Positions 54,686-64,000 of a DNA stretch of 64,000 nucleotides are shown here, piece by piece (within the stretch, counting starts at the first letter, position 1; every line of letters begins with the position of its first letter). The position numbers and the translations under genes are program-made. The notes under the pieces are model-generated. The model was given only the letters and a program-made list of their open reading frames with translations, made no database searches and had not been told where the DNA came from. This DNA comes from Ehretia macrophylla (lineage: Eukaryota > Streptophyta > Magnoliopsida > Boraginales > Ehretiaceae), in contig CM075781.1 of NCBI GenBank assembly GCA_037974665.1, forward strand, positions 35,069,235-35,133,234. Reading direction: 5' to 3'.

Positions 54686-57045
54686 TGTAAAACCCGGCAC
54701 GAGAACCTATACATAACTATATTATTAAGAATATATTCATATCATTTCATATTCATTAGCATCAATTAATATGCACTAATATCATTTAACGTGCATATTT
54801 ATCATTTTACATGCCATAAATGTTCCATTACGTGCATTAGATAATTTTACATATTGTAGACAATTATAATACCTTAATAAGATGGGAGAAGCAACTAATT
54901 AGTTGCAAATGAACCAAAATGGCAAACTAGTAATACATGACTTAGTTGGAAGGCACTCTCATCATTTGCCCTCTTGATATTTGTTCACTTAACTTACACT
55001 ATTCTCTCCCACTCGAAACACACACAAACCCACTAATACACACATAAAAACACTACACACACACTCACATGTTTTCAGCACACACATATACACACACAAC
55101 AAGCTTGAAAATAGAGAAAGAAGAAGAAGAATGAGGAAGAAGAATGAGGAGAAGAAGCTTTGTCCAGCCATTTCTAGCCATTTTCGAGCTTTTGCTTGCA
55201 TCCTACAACCTCGAATTATCATTTGCTTGCACAAGTGAGGTGAGGGATTCTTCAAAACTATTTTTAAATGCTCATTCAAGATTACATAATGCTCATTTGG
55301 TGTTAATATTGTTATAGCTTGCGTATCTAAGCTTGGATGAGGAGATTAAGTATTTTGTGTGTTGTAGAACTAGGACTTGCTCAATTTGTGAATTGATGAA
55401 CTTGAGAAATCGATAGATGGGCTAGGTGTTGCTCAATTTGTATGTAAAAGTTAGGAGCATGAAGTTAGCCTTAGAGTTTGGAGGTTGATTTTGATGTTGT
55501 GTGTGATGTTGAATTCTTGGTAAGTTGGTAGTTGGTTGTTGGTATGGAAGGTTTTGGTTGATGTTTGAACCATTATTTGGTGCCTAATAAACCATATTAT
55601 GTATGCTTGATGGTTTACAAGAAGTGGGAAAAATGGTAGCAAGAAAAGGAAAGTTCATGCATTTGATTCACTGTAGTGTTTACAAGCAGAATTGGCACGA
55701 CCGAATGACCCCTGGTCCATCAGTCCACCGATGGGAGGGGGGTCGTACGCTGGAGAGGCTTCAGGTTTGATAGATTTGCGCAATGTTTTTCTAAAGGCCA
55801 TAACTCATTCAATTTAACTCTGAATTGCATTCTGTTTGATTCTAGAGTTATGTACATTCGATAAGTTTCGATTCTATATCAAAATCAAGTTAATTGGAGC
55901 TTAGGAAGATAGGTAATATAACTGTTTAAGTTGGGACTAATGCGAAGGTGTTGAGTTTAATACATTTTATGTTCCACTTTGGGGGCAACCTACCCCGTTG
56001 ACCTCCACTTGCATGTTTATGTGTTATATGAATTCTATTTGGAACATGATTACACTCATATGTTATTGATTACTGTTACTAACCGGTGGCAACCTACTTT
56101 GTTGCCTCCGAGCTTATTTGCTATGATTGAACTCCTCTCTCGCTTGGTGCGTCTCCTTGGAGAGATGGTTGGTATGATTAAGTTATTGAAAGCCATAGTG
56201 GAAGTTCTAGGCCGCCTGGGTGGCGTTGGGCTTGCCAGGACGGACTCGGCTACTATAGTTGGGTTGCCTCTGGAATACCCTTATCAGTTGGTGTTTTGGG
56301 TTTATCATGGAAGCTAATTCGAGACTGGCCATCTTCAACAACTATTCGAGTATTGTATCCTTTGATATCTAGTAAACCTACCTTCGCTTGGGCCATTGAA
56401 GACCTCGGAGGGTAGGATTATGCATTACTACTTGCTTATTAATTCTTGTACACTAATTGCAACTCTTGCATGACATGTTTTCAAAAGGATTTTCCAAATG
56501 ACGAAAATGTTTGCAATAATCTACCGTGACTTGTAACCCTTGCTGAGCTAAGTGTAGCTCATCCCTTTCTATGACAATCTTTCAGGTGAGGCTGAGCCTG
56601 AGCTAGGGACTCAAGCTGAATGCGAGACCTACTTGTGTGACTAGTCGGACTTTTGCTTGTTGTGATTATGCTTGTTGTTAAAGTTTTTTTTATGGTTAAA
56701 CTATGTTAATATTGAACAACTTCAAGTACTGTAATATTCTTTTGGATTTGGTCGTGTAACTAACTTCTAACGTTGGGTTGTAACTTTATTGCTAGTCTAT
56801 TCTTTTGAGGCCTAGAAGGCATTGATGTTTGTGGCGTGCCTGAGGGTTGAATGTAGGCCTTGTATATATGAACGAACAGGTTAATGAATGTTGAAGTGCC
56901 GATAGATTTGGGCACCCTTCTTGAATTTACTTGTGGATATTATAAATGATTAGGTCATGAATGGATGATTGTAAAGGGTTATCTATCTAGTCCATGTCAC
57001 GTTCCGGCCTTGTCTTGGCAACTAGTTCGGGGTCAGGGCGTGACA
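54686..57045 (+). repeat. 3' LTR of chromovirus B
   Basis: It matches the 5' LTR throughout with scattered substitutions, many of them C/T or G/A. Ends GGTCAGGGCGTGACA. No genes inside; small frames duplicate those in the 5' LTR. Confidence 0.9.
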
Positions 57046-57471
57046 GTATATGTGTGTGCTGAAAATGTGTGGGTGTATGTTTAGTGTTTTTGTGTGTGTA
57101 TTAGTGGGTTTGTGTGTGTTTTGAGTGGGAGAGAATAGTATAAGTTAGGTGAGCAAATATCAAGAGGACAAATGACGAGAGTGCCCTCCAACTAAGTCAT
57201 GTATTGCTAGTTTGCCATTGTGGTTCATTTGCAACTAATTAGTTGTTTCTCCCATCTTATTTAGGTATTATAATTGTCTACGATATGTAAAACACTCAAA
57301 TGCACATAATTGAATTTAGATGCACATTAAACGAGGCTAACGAGCATATTTCAAAGCAAATGCATGTAAATCAAGGTAAATGCATCTTAATTGTTATAAA
57401 TGCATGTTAAATGATGTAAAAATATATGAAATGCTATCAAATGCATATGGGGTCTTGTGCGGGGCTTCACA
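57046..57471 (-). repeat. 5' LTR of gypsy element A, remaining part
   Basis: It resumes where A was split at 39203: 'gtatatgtgtgtgctgaaa' corresponds to 34634-34655 of A's other LTR. It ends GCGGGGCTTCACA (minus-strand start TGTGAAGCCCCGC). This fixes the right boundary of the whole gypsy nest at 57471. Confidence 0.85.
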
Positions 57472-57652
57472 AAAAACACTCCAATTTGAAACTTTATATT
57501 TTATAGTTTTTTTTAATTTCGACTTTTACCTAAAAGTTGTTTGAAAAATAGGCCAAACATAATGCATGAATCAGAATTTCCACACAGACTTTTCAACTCT
57601 GATTGTTTTAATGTAATTTTTTCAATATGTTCACACGTCATCTTCCACCAGC

Positions 57653-57858
57653 TAGAGGTGGCATTTGGGCCGGTCGAATCATGAGTTGAGAAAATTGAAC
57701 TCGATTCAACACAAATGTTTAATGGGTCAAGCTGGGTTTGGCTCATTTCTCAAAATATAGGACTCAACTCGGTCCACGAGCCCACTACCACGAGTTGCGA
57801 GTTAAGCTGAACTGAGTTGTGCCAACCCATTTTTTGTGATTACTGTATTCTGAATATA

Positions 57859-57931
<73 letters not shown>

Positions 57932-59082
57932 AATAATTAAAAAATAAAATTTAAAATTAATTTTTTTTAAAGAAAAATTAATTTAACTATTAACGAGATA
58001 ATATACAAGTTGATTGATAATATTAACAATTAACATAAATAATAAAATATTACATAACAAACTACAAGTTAATGAGACAGAGTAGATTAATGATATAAAC
58101 ATAAAAATAAAGTATTACATAAACTCTTAATGAAAGCTAATGCAAAATTTCTATATTTCGTTATCCTCCTTGTACGGGTACTAGACCTGCTGGTAGTGGT
58201 GGTAGACTTGACGGTGGCGATGGTTGAATGATCACTTCAAAATTAAAATAGTCTGTGACATTTGTTTGTTAAGATTCAAGGTGTCTTACAAGTGTTCCAA
58301 TTTCAAATTTATGTCGAAATATAAATTGACATTGACAATATTTACAAATTACACATCCATGTTCTTCAAAGTATGTAAAATAATTTCAAACCTCTAACGA
58401 ATATAATTGTCGTGAAATTTTTTTTTCTACATGGACATAGTTATATATAATGTTGAAGACTAGTAGTAAAATAAAATTGAATATACTAAGTATAACTAAA
58501 GCACTATATTACTAAGTATTTATAGGAAAAGTTAAATGTACGATTATAAAAATCATTAAAAAAATGTATATAAAATCTTTTAAAAAATATAATATGTTGC
58601 AAGTTGCAAACTTGCAATATCATAAAAAAAGATTTGATAACAAGTCATTTAATATTAACTTAATAAATAAATTTACTACTTCTTATTATTAATTTGTTAA
58701 AAAAAATAATTACTATGACTTGCTAGTTCTATTTTTTTTAAAAAAAATAGTTACTGCAACTTACATTGCATGCATACAACATAATATTTCAATTTATGTT
58801 AACAGGTGAGCCCAAATTGTGCTTAATTTGTATTAGGCTTGAGTTGGGCTCGATATAGGCCTTATTTGGGCTCAAGTTGGGCTTGAGCTGGGCTCAAGCT
58901 GGGTTGGGTTGGGCTGGGGCTCAAATGAACTGGGTCAAAAATTATATGACCTATATCAACCCACATATATATTGTGGACTGGACCAAGTCAAGCCCACTA
59001 TCAACTGAGCAGGGTTGAGCCTGAATTTTCGTATGTTGGACTGAACTGGACTTGTGTTAGCCCAACCCAAATGCCACTTCTA
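57653..59082. mobile_element. Non-autonomous hAT element, 1.43 kb
   Basis: The termini TAGAGGTGGCATTTGGGC and the mirrored AACCCAAATGCCACTTCTA are flanked by a perfect 8-bp duplication CCACCAGC (57645-57652 and 59083-59090), as expected for hAT. Near the ends are repeated GGGCTCAAGTTGGGC-like motifs (58800-58920) and their partners (57720-57830). The interior has a long TA run and no transposase. Confidence 0.9.
57860..57928. repeat. (TA)n microsatellite
   Basis: About 70 alternating T and A bases inside the hAT element. Confidence 0.9.
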
Positions 59083-59181
59083 CCACCAGCCATGTGTGTT
59101 GGAGCCATTGAAACTTACACTTTTCTACCTGCAACTCATCATTGTCCCATTTTCCCCAAATTTCCCATATTGCATACAACA

Positions 59182-59500
59182 ATGGATGACCAAAAAGGGT
59201 AGTTTATCATCATTCTTCTTCAGCTTCTCATACACCTTCTTAGCCTTACTATAGGCATATATGCGCAGAACAACACATACCAGAAAAACCTGAACATTCT
59301 TCTCTCTTCAATCTCCTCCAATGTCAACGCATATAGATTCTACAACGCCGCTGTTGGCCAAAACTCTTATACATTCAACATAATCGTGCTGTGTAGAGGA
59401 GATGTTGAGCTCAATACATGTCGTGCCTGTATCAACAACTCAACTAAAAAGGTTTTAGAACTTTTTCCAAATCAAAAGGAAGCAATATTATGGTGCGGAT
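59182..59500 (+). pseudogene. CRK remnant, exon 1 of locus 2
   Basis: The ATG at 59182 is followed after six codons by a TAG (59200-59202). The same frame then gives a signal peptide (FIIILLQLLIHLLSLTIGIY, with A-Q cleavage likely) and a DUF26 domain: NLNILLSSISSNVNAYRFYN, then CRGDVELNTCRACINNSTKK with a C-X8-C-X2-C core and LELFPNQKEAILW. It is cut at about 59500 by a copia fragment; the second DUF26, membrane and kinase exons are gone. It is clearly a CRK paralogue but quite different in sequence from the 5884 copy. Confidence 0.8.
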
Positions 59501-60502
59501 AGACAACACTTTATTCAAGCTATGAACAACAAGTCTAGCATGCCATGTATCACTGGTCACTTTATTTGCATAACATAAAACCTTCAGCATTTGGAAGAGA
59601 GGATAGAGATTGCCATTAATCTTCTCCTGGTGAAGGAGACGATCCGTCTGCATGTCCTTTATGCAATAACCAAAAGGGGTAAATACAAATTAACAATTAT
59701 GTGCCTTGGTGAACTGTGAGACAGATAATAATCGTTTACCCAAAGAGGGAACCAAGAGAACATCACAAGAATGTGTAGAACCACTAGATAAATTCACCGA
59801 AGTATAGCCCGTATGAGTAATTGTCATGCCTGAGCCATTACCAATTAAGACTTGATCAGAACTAGAGTAAGGCAATTTACCTGTAACTTGCTTGTCATCT
59901 GGTGTCATGTGGTGTGTAGCCCCTGTATCAACATACCAACTCGAATCTGTAGGACTAGACAGATGCATAACATTGAAAGCTTGAGCAGAGGAATTGATAA
60001 CATCGTCAGGAGCCCAACAATTATTTGCCTTATGGTAAGGATGACCATACCAATAACATACAGCTTGTTGAGGGCTATTATTGGCGGAAGAAGTAGTGAC
60101 AGGCTGAGTAGATGCACGTCCGTGGCTGCGCCCTCAGTCTCAACGTCCACGACCTCCTCGCTAAGAACGTCCCCCAGATTGCATATTGTTGGGTAGAGGA
60201 GATGGTGGTAAAGGGGCATGGATTTTTTTGCTGGACTAGTAGAGAAAGCAACCTACTTGTCAAGCAAGGAAATTGAGGACCCAATTCGCAATTCAAAATC
60301 TAAAAGCAATCCACAGACTTCTGCAAATGTGGGACAAGTAAGTCGCGAGTTTATGGCAGCTATAATGGGATCATACTCACAGTAGGCAAAGATGCCATTT
60401 TGGATGCAGTAGTGGAAGAAGAAGGCAAGATGGACTCGGCAAATGAATGAGAGGTAGAAGATGCCATTGGAGAGAGAGAAAATACCTAGGCTATTGATAC
60501 CA
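59501..60502 (-). pseudogene. Ty1/copia gag-protease fragment
   Basis: On the minus strand after the primer site: gag sequence YDPIIAAINSRLTCPTFAEV and LLLDFELRIGSS; a zinc knuckle CYWYGHPYHKANNC with the second Cys changed to Tyr; the protease SSWYVDTGATHHMTPDDKQV; and pre-integrase TSDTWHARLVVHSLNKVLS. Frameshifts separate gag, protease and pre-integrase. The element is cut off at about 59500 against the CRK remnant, so integrase and reverse transcriptase are missing. Confidence 0.8.
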
Positions 60503-60640
60503 TGTAATGAACGAATTTCCCACATTGATTTGCGGTGTCTTTCATTAATACTTATAATGCAATTTACAATTTGGATAAGTATACAAAGAGTTTGAAACCA
60601 GCTATGTGATATACAAGATAACAACTAAGATACAATTGCA
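60503..60640 (-). repeat. Short copia LTR
   Basis: A 138-bp unit starts TGTAATGAACGAATTTCCC and ends GATACAATTGCA. It borders 'ttgatacca' (60494-60502), the reversed primer-binding site start (TGGTATCAA) of the minus-strand copia. The partner LTR is not in the window, so the outer limit rests on the TG...CA ends only. Confidence 0.6.
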
Positions 60641-61108
60641 AGATTTAAGATATTATGCTGTATTTCCATGAGATGTGGATAAGGTCAATAGAGATTGCCT
60701 TGACAACTACCACGATTTGCAAATGGGAAACATGTATAAAATGGGTTTTAATCTTCTGTAAAACCAAAAGTCTCCAAGCAAGTATTATCAAGGTTGCCTT
60801 TTGTGCACTCATCTACCAGCTTTGTCAAGAGAGAAACCAAAGACTTCACAACAATGGCGCAAGAACAGAGGACCGGAACAGGTGCTGAACAGAATCAGAA
60901 ATGACATTGGTGCGAAACTAGATGTGAAAATTAAATTCAAACGTACAGGTACTAACGTCAACATCAGTAGAGCGTGAAATATAGATGAAAATATTATTTT
61001 GTAAGTCTTTCTTTTCAATGTACATATTTTGACCGGGGAACATATAGACTCCTATGTATTTTGATTTTGTTGAAATGAAAAATCCCTTTTACTGATCGAG
61101 CAAAAAAA
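60641..61108 (+). pseudogene. LINE 3' end (ORF2 C-terminal fragment and poly(A))
   Basis: WETCIKWVLIFCKTKSLQAS then IIKVAFCALIYQLCQERNQR fits the zf-RVT-like C-terminus of plant L1 ORF2 (the W-REx-N-R signature). A frameshift after about 60885 leads to NRIRNDIGAKLDVKIKFKRT in another frame. An untranslated tail ends in an A-rich run at about 61101-61108. It is a severely 5'-truncated insertion. Confidence 0.65.
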
Positions 61109-61440
61109 AGAAAGCATGGTTAAGAAAAAATTCAAGAATTCTAATCTCCAAATAACACAGGGCTCATGTGTACCCATTTTTTACAGCCCATTATCACCCA
61201 AAAAAAATTTATTTACAGCATACATTCTTTCCTTATTAGCAAGGTAAAATGTACTATTTTACTGCAGATTACCTCTAAGTGAAATGTTGGAACTAGCACA
61301 ATAATTTTTATCACAACAAAAAGGGAAATGAAAAATGCTTACAATTGTTGTCTTCACTTTGAAACTCTAGTGTGTGAACTTTTAGATCATTCCCATTTTA
61401 TTCTGGTGCATATTCTTTAGCGAATGTATGATGCCTATGT
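61109..61440. other. Downstream block of CRK locus 2
   Basis: 'gcatggttaagaaaaaattc' and 'aatgcttacaattgttgtc' correspond to 23600 and 24940 in locus 1, here without the inverted-repeat element between. No gene. Confidence 0.65.
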
Positions 61441-61654
61441 TAATGGAAGAAAAAATTGGTATCATGGAGTTGATCAGTTGTGAATCGTGATACCTTGCTT
61501 CCTAATATTTTTCCTTTTGCTATTATAAGTCAACCCATAACTAGTTGGTGCCTAGCTAGTATTATATTTATTTTCAACAGACTATATAGACCTATGACGT
61601 GACGAAGCTGGTGGCTATCGTCGGGAGGGAGATAAAAGACTTGTGGTGAGAAAA
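61441..61654. other. Short stretch between CRK loci 2 and 3
   Basis: No recognised gene or element; ordinary AT-rich sequence leading into the next upstream block. Confidence 0.4.
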
Positions 61655-61896
61655 ATCTTCCAACTTTGAACAACTGCTAGCATTCTAAATTCCACCTCTG
61701 GAATGAGAAACGAAAAGCTAATCCATTGACTTGTTTTAAGAGGTTTACCACAACTCTTTGAATTTGTCTAATATTTTGTATGCTTCGGTTGCTTTTAGCT
61801 TCAATAAGAAATATTAGTTTTTTCATCCATAGCATATCTACATTGTCTAAAAATTTAACGCATGCATCTTTGTAATTCAATTGAAGTGGTCGTATA
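61655..61896 (+). promoter_or_regulatory. Upstream block of CRK locus 3, truncated
   Basis: 'ccaactttgaacaactgct', 'aattccacctctggaatgag', 'taatattttgtatgcttcg' and 'catccatagcatatctaca' match 4430-4730 and 28780-29060 in order. The internal unit that is doubled in loci 1 and 2 is single here. It is cut by the copia LTR at 61897, so the gene it belonged to lies beyond the window if it survives. Confidence 0.65.
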
Positions 61897-62435
61897 TGTT
61901 GGGTATCGGCGCAGCGGAATGGTCGGGAACAAGCAGTATCACGCAGCTAAAATATGAATGAGAACAGAGAAAGTAGAGACACAAGATTTACGTGAAAAAC
62001 CCTCAAACAAATCGAGGGAAAAACCACGGGCAAGTAATGGAGGATTTCACTATGATGTGGAGTATTTTACAATAACCTTCTCTCTAATATAAGGAGAGAA
62101 CAATATCACTCTCTCAAATAATAGGAGAAACTAACTCTCACTCACAAATATAGAACAACAAAAGAGGAAGAAAACTACTCAAGAGAAAGCTTATGTTTTC
62201 TCTCTAATTTGCTATGTTTGGATGATGCTAAATGGTAAGGAATGAACCTCTATTTATAGGCTCATTCCATACCCAAAATCAAAGCAAAATAGTAGTGTAA
62301 AAATGATTTTCATATGCCTAATTTTGCACCAAACTTTGATGCACAAATCTTCCTTTTTCCATTGCTTTTCATTTCTTCTTTTGTTGTCTTCTTTTGACTC
62401 ACCAAAATGTAAAGCCACCAAAATTTTATTGTTCA
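61897..62435 (-). repeat. 3' LTR of a Ty1/copia element
   Basis: The plus strand starts TGTTGGGTATCGGCGCAGC and ends TTTATTGTTCA, directly followed by CATTCTCCCACTT (62436-62448), the reversed polypurine tract. About 540 bp. The other LTR lies outside the window. Confidence 0.75.
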
Positions 62436-62499
62436 CATTCTCCCACTTAAAATTTTGGTGACACTTCAAATCTCTCCATACTTGCCAATTCCATGTTGC

Positions 62500-64000
62500 T
62501 TACGTCTTTACTAGGCCAAATGAGGATCTACTCCAAACAAACTTGTCAACGTTGATTGGTTTTGTCATGACATCTGCTAGGTTCTCGTTGGTGTGAATCT
62601 TCTGCATATCCACACTCCCTTCCTCCATTACTTCTCGAACAAAGTGAAATTGGACACCTATGTATTTCGTCCTGGAATGAAATGCTGGATTCCTTGCAAT
62701 GTGCAAGGCACTTTGACTGTCACAAAACAAGAGAAAACAAGGGAATTTTCTCTTGTTTGTGCCCGAGCTCCTCCATTAACCGTTTAATCCAGACTGCTTC
62801 TTTACAAGCTTGTGTAGCTGCCATATATTCAGCCTCTGTTGTAGATAGGGCCACAACAGTCTGTAATTTAGATATCCAGCTTACCACGCCGCCTGCAACT
62901 GTAAACACATAGCCTGTAGTGGACTTCCGTTTATCGGAATCACCTGCAAAATCTAAATCAACAAAACCCTTGACAGTAAATTCTGATCCGTCAAAACATA
63001 ATGCAACATCCGAGGTCCCTTTGATGTATCGTAGGATCCTCTTAACAACATTCCAATGCTCTCTACCAGGATTCGCCATGAACCGACTGACCGCACCAAC
63101 TGCTTGAGTAATATCTGGTCTCGTACATATCATAGCGAACATAAGACTTCCCACTGCTGATGCATACAGTACTCGAGACATTTCTATCCTCTCCGCTTCA
63201 GTGCTAGGGCACATACTTGAGGATAATTTATAATTAACAGGAAGCGGGGTCAAAATTTCCTTAAAATCTTGCATATTGAAGCGCCGCAAGATTTTATTCA
63301 AGTAATTCTTCTGGGAAATCCATACCTTCCTGCCTTCTCTGTCTCGGTGAATTTGCATCCCTAAAATCTTGTTTACTGGTCCCAAATCTTTCATATCAAA
63401 CTCCCCAGCCAACTGTGCCTTTAGTTCTTGGACCCGATCTTTACTGGGACCTGCTACCAGCATGTCGTCCACGTACAATAGCAGAATGATAAAATCATCA
63501 TCGCCAAACCTCTTGTAGTATGTGCAATGGTCTGAATTGAGTCTGTTCTACCCGAGGCTAATCACGAAGGAATCAAATCTCTTGTACCAACACCTCGGCG
63601 CCTACTTTAAACCGTACAGAGATTTGGTCAATCTGCAAACGAAGTTTTCTTTTCCTTTCTCAACAAAACCTTTTGGTTGAAGCATGTAAATCTCTTCTTC
63701 AAGCTCACCATGAAGAAAAGTCGTCTTTACATCTAACTGTTCTAGATGTAAGTCTAACACACCACGCATGGACAAGCCTACCCTGATAGTTGTAAGTCTT
63801 ACCACATGAGAAAATATCTCATTGAAGTCAATTCCTTCTTTCTGAGCATATCCTTTCACCACCAATCTTGCACGATATCGCTCCACTTGGTCATTACCAT
63901 CTCTCTTGATCTTGTAGACCCATTTGTTACCAATGGCTTTCCGTCCAGGTGATAATGGAACAAGCTCCCAAGTCTTGTTTTTATGTAGAGCTTCAATTTC
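62500..64000 (-). pseudogene. Ty1/copia reverse transcriptase and RNase H, partial
   Basis: On the minus strand from the right edge: RARLVVKGYAQKEGIDFNEI, LDVKTTFLHGELEEEIYMLQ, CRLTKSLYGLK; then LLYVDDMLVAG with the YVDD catalytic motif; MKDLGPVNKILGMQIHRDRE; RPDITQAVGAVSRFM; RNase H GDSDKRKSTTGYVF, STTEAEYMAATQACKEAVWI; and [20 protein letters not shown] with [11 protein letters not shown]. Two TAG stops lie between the SLYGLK and YVDD pieces (about 63488-63602) and a frameshift near 62725 precedes [10 protein letters not shown], so it is inactive. Integrase, protease and gag are beyond the window. Confidence 0.85.

Larger units (their letters stand above)
39204..57045 (+). mobile_element. 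Ty3/gypsy chromovirus B (Tekay/Del-like), nearly full-length
   Basis: LTRs of 2361 and 2360 bp (39204-41564 and 54686-57045) enclose a primer-binding site, a gag-pol frame and a polypurine tract. The flanks GTATG (39199-39203) and GTATA (57046-57050) form a 5-bp duplication with one mismatch, and the target is the 5' LTR of element A. Domain order gag-protease-RT-RNase H-integrase-chromodomain and the long LTRs fit the Tekay/Del clade. Six stop codons and a changed protease site disable it. An 8.3-kb element sits inside gag. Without that insert it is 9.6 kb. Confidence 0.9.

Noticed and set aside
30281-64000. The copia pieces at 30281, 59501 and 61897 as one split element
   Set aside because: Protease and knuckle sequences of the first two differ (DTGSSNNMTG versus DTGATHHMT), and the third has its own LTR and different termini.

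Overview
This window looks like nuclear DNA of a flowering plant, probably a eudicot. It is AT-rich and carries an intron-split cysteine-rich receptor-like kinase (CRK, DUF26 family) gene with the usual seven-exon layout. The rest is dominated by plant transposable elements: Ty3/gypsy chromoviruses, Ty1/copia elements, TRIMs, CACTA, Mutator-like, hAT and Harbinger-type elements, and a LINE tail. I found no intact host gene, no tRNA or rRNA gene and no CRISPR array. Identities rest on motifs, target-site duplications (TSDs) and repeat structure read by eye; no database search was possible. || Underlying host structure: a decayed tandem array of CRK loci. Locus 1 has an upstream block (4320-5883), a CRK pseudogene (5884-22286) and a downstream block (23590-25039, interrupted). 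Locus 2 has an upstream block (28725-30240), a remnant of CRK exon 1 (59182-59500) and a downstream block (61109-61440). Locus 3 shows only an upstream block (61655-61896) before a copia element that runs off the window. || Region by region: 1-4320 holds small elements (a Harbinger-type MITE, one complete TRIM with a 5-bp TSD, further TRIM pieces) in AT-rich DNA. 5884-22286 is the CRK pseudogene. Its last intron, once about 100 bp, has grown to 11.6 kb by nested insertion: a small Mutator-like MITE, and a second Mutator-like foldback element entered by a 10.6-kb CACTA transposon, which itself contains a rearranged gypsy remnant. 22287-28725 contains a TRIM, two inverted-repeat elements, a MITE, a solo LTR and a truncated LTR retrotransposon. 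28725-31830 is the locus-2 upstream block with a 688-bp foldback element, then a truncated copia and a CACTA end. 31831-57471 is a gypsy nest: minus-strand, pol-less element A; plus-strand chromovirus B inside A's 5' LTR; and a pol-less three-LTR element C inside B's gag. 57653-59082 is a non-autonomous hAT, followed by the CRK remnant, a copia fragment, a LINE 3' end and a larger copia at the right edge. || How the parts relate: the retroelements supply nearly all protein-coding signal. Only element B has a full gag-pol frame, and it is closed by six stop codons without any frameshift. Short elements A, C and D keep LTR, primer-binding and polypurine signals but lack pol, so they would have depended on proteins from a relative such as B. 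The CRK gene is dead by several independent lesions (frameshifts, stops, a lost splice acceptor, changed catalytic motifs). Most terminal repeats still carry recognisable TSDs, so the order of insertion can be read directly.
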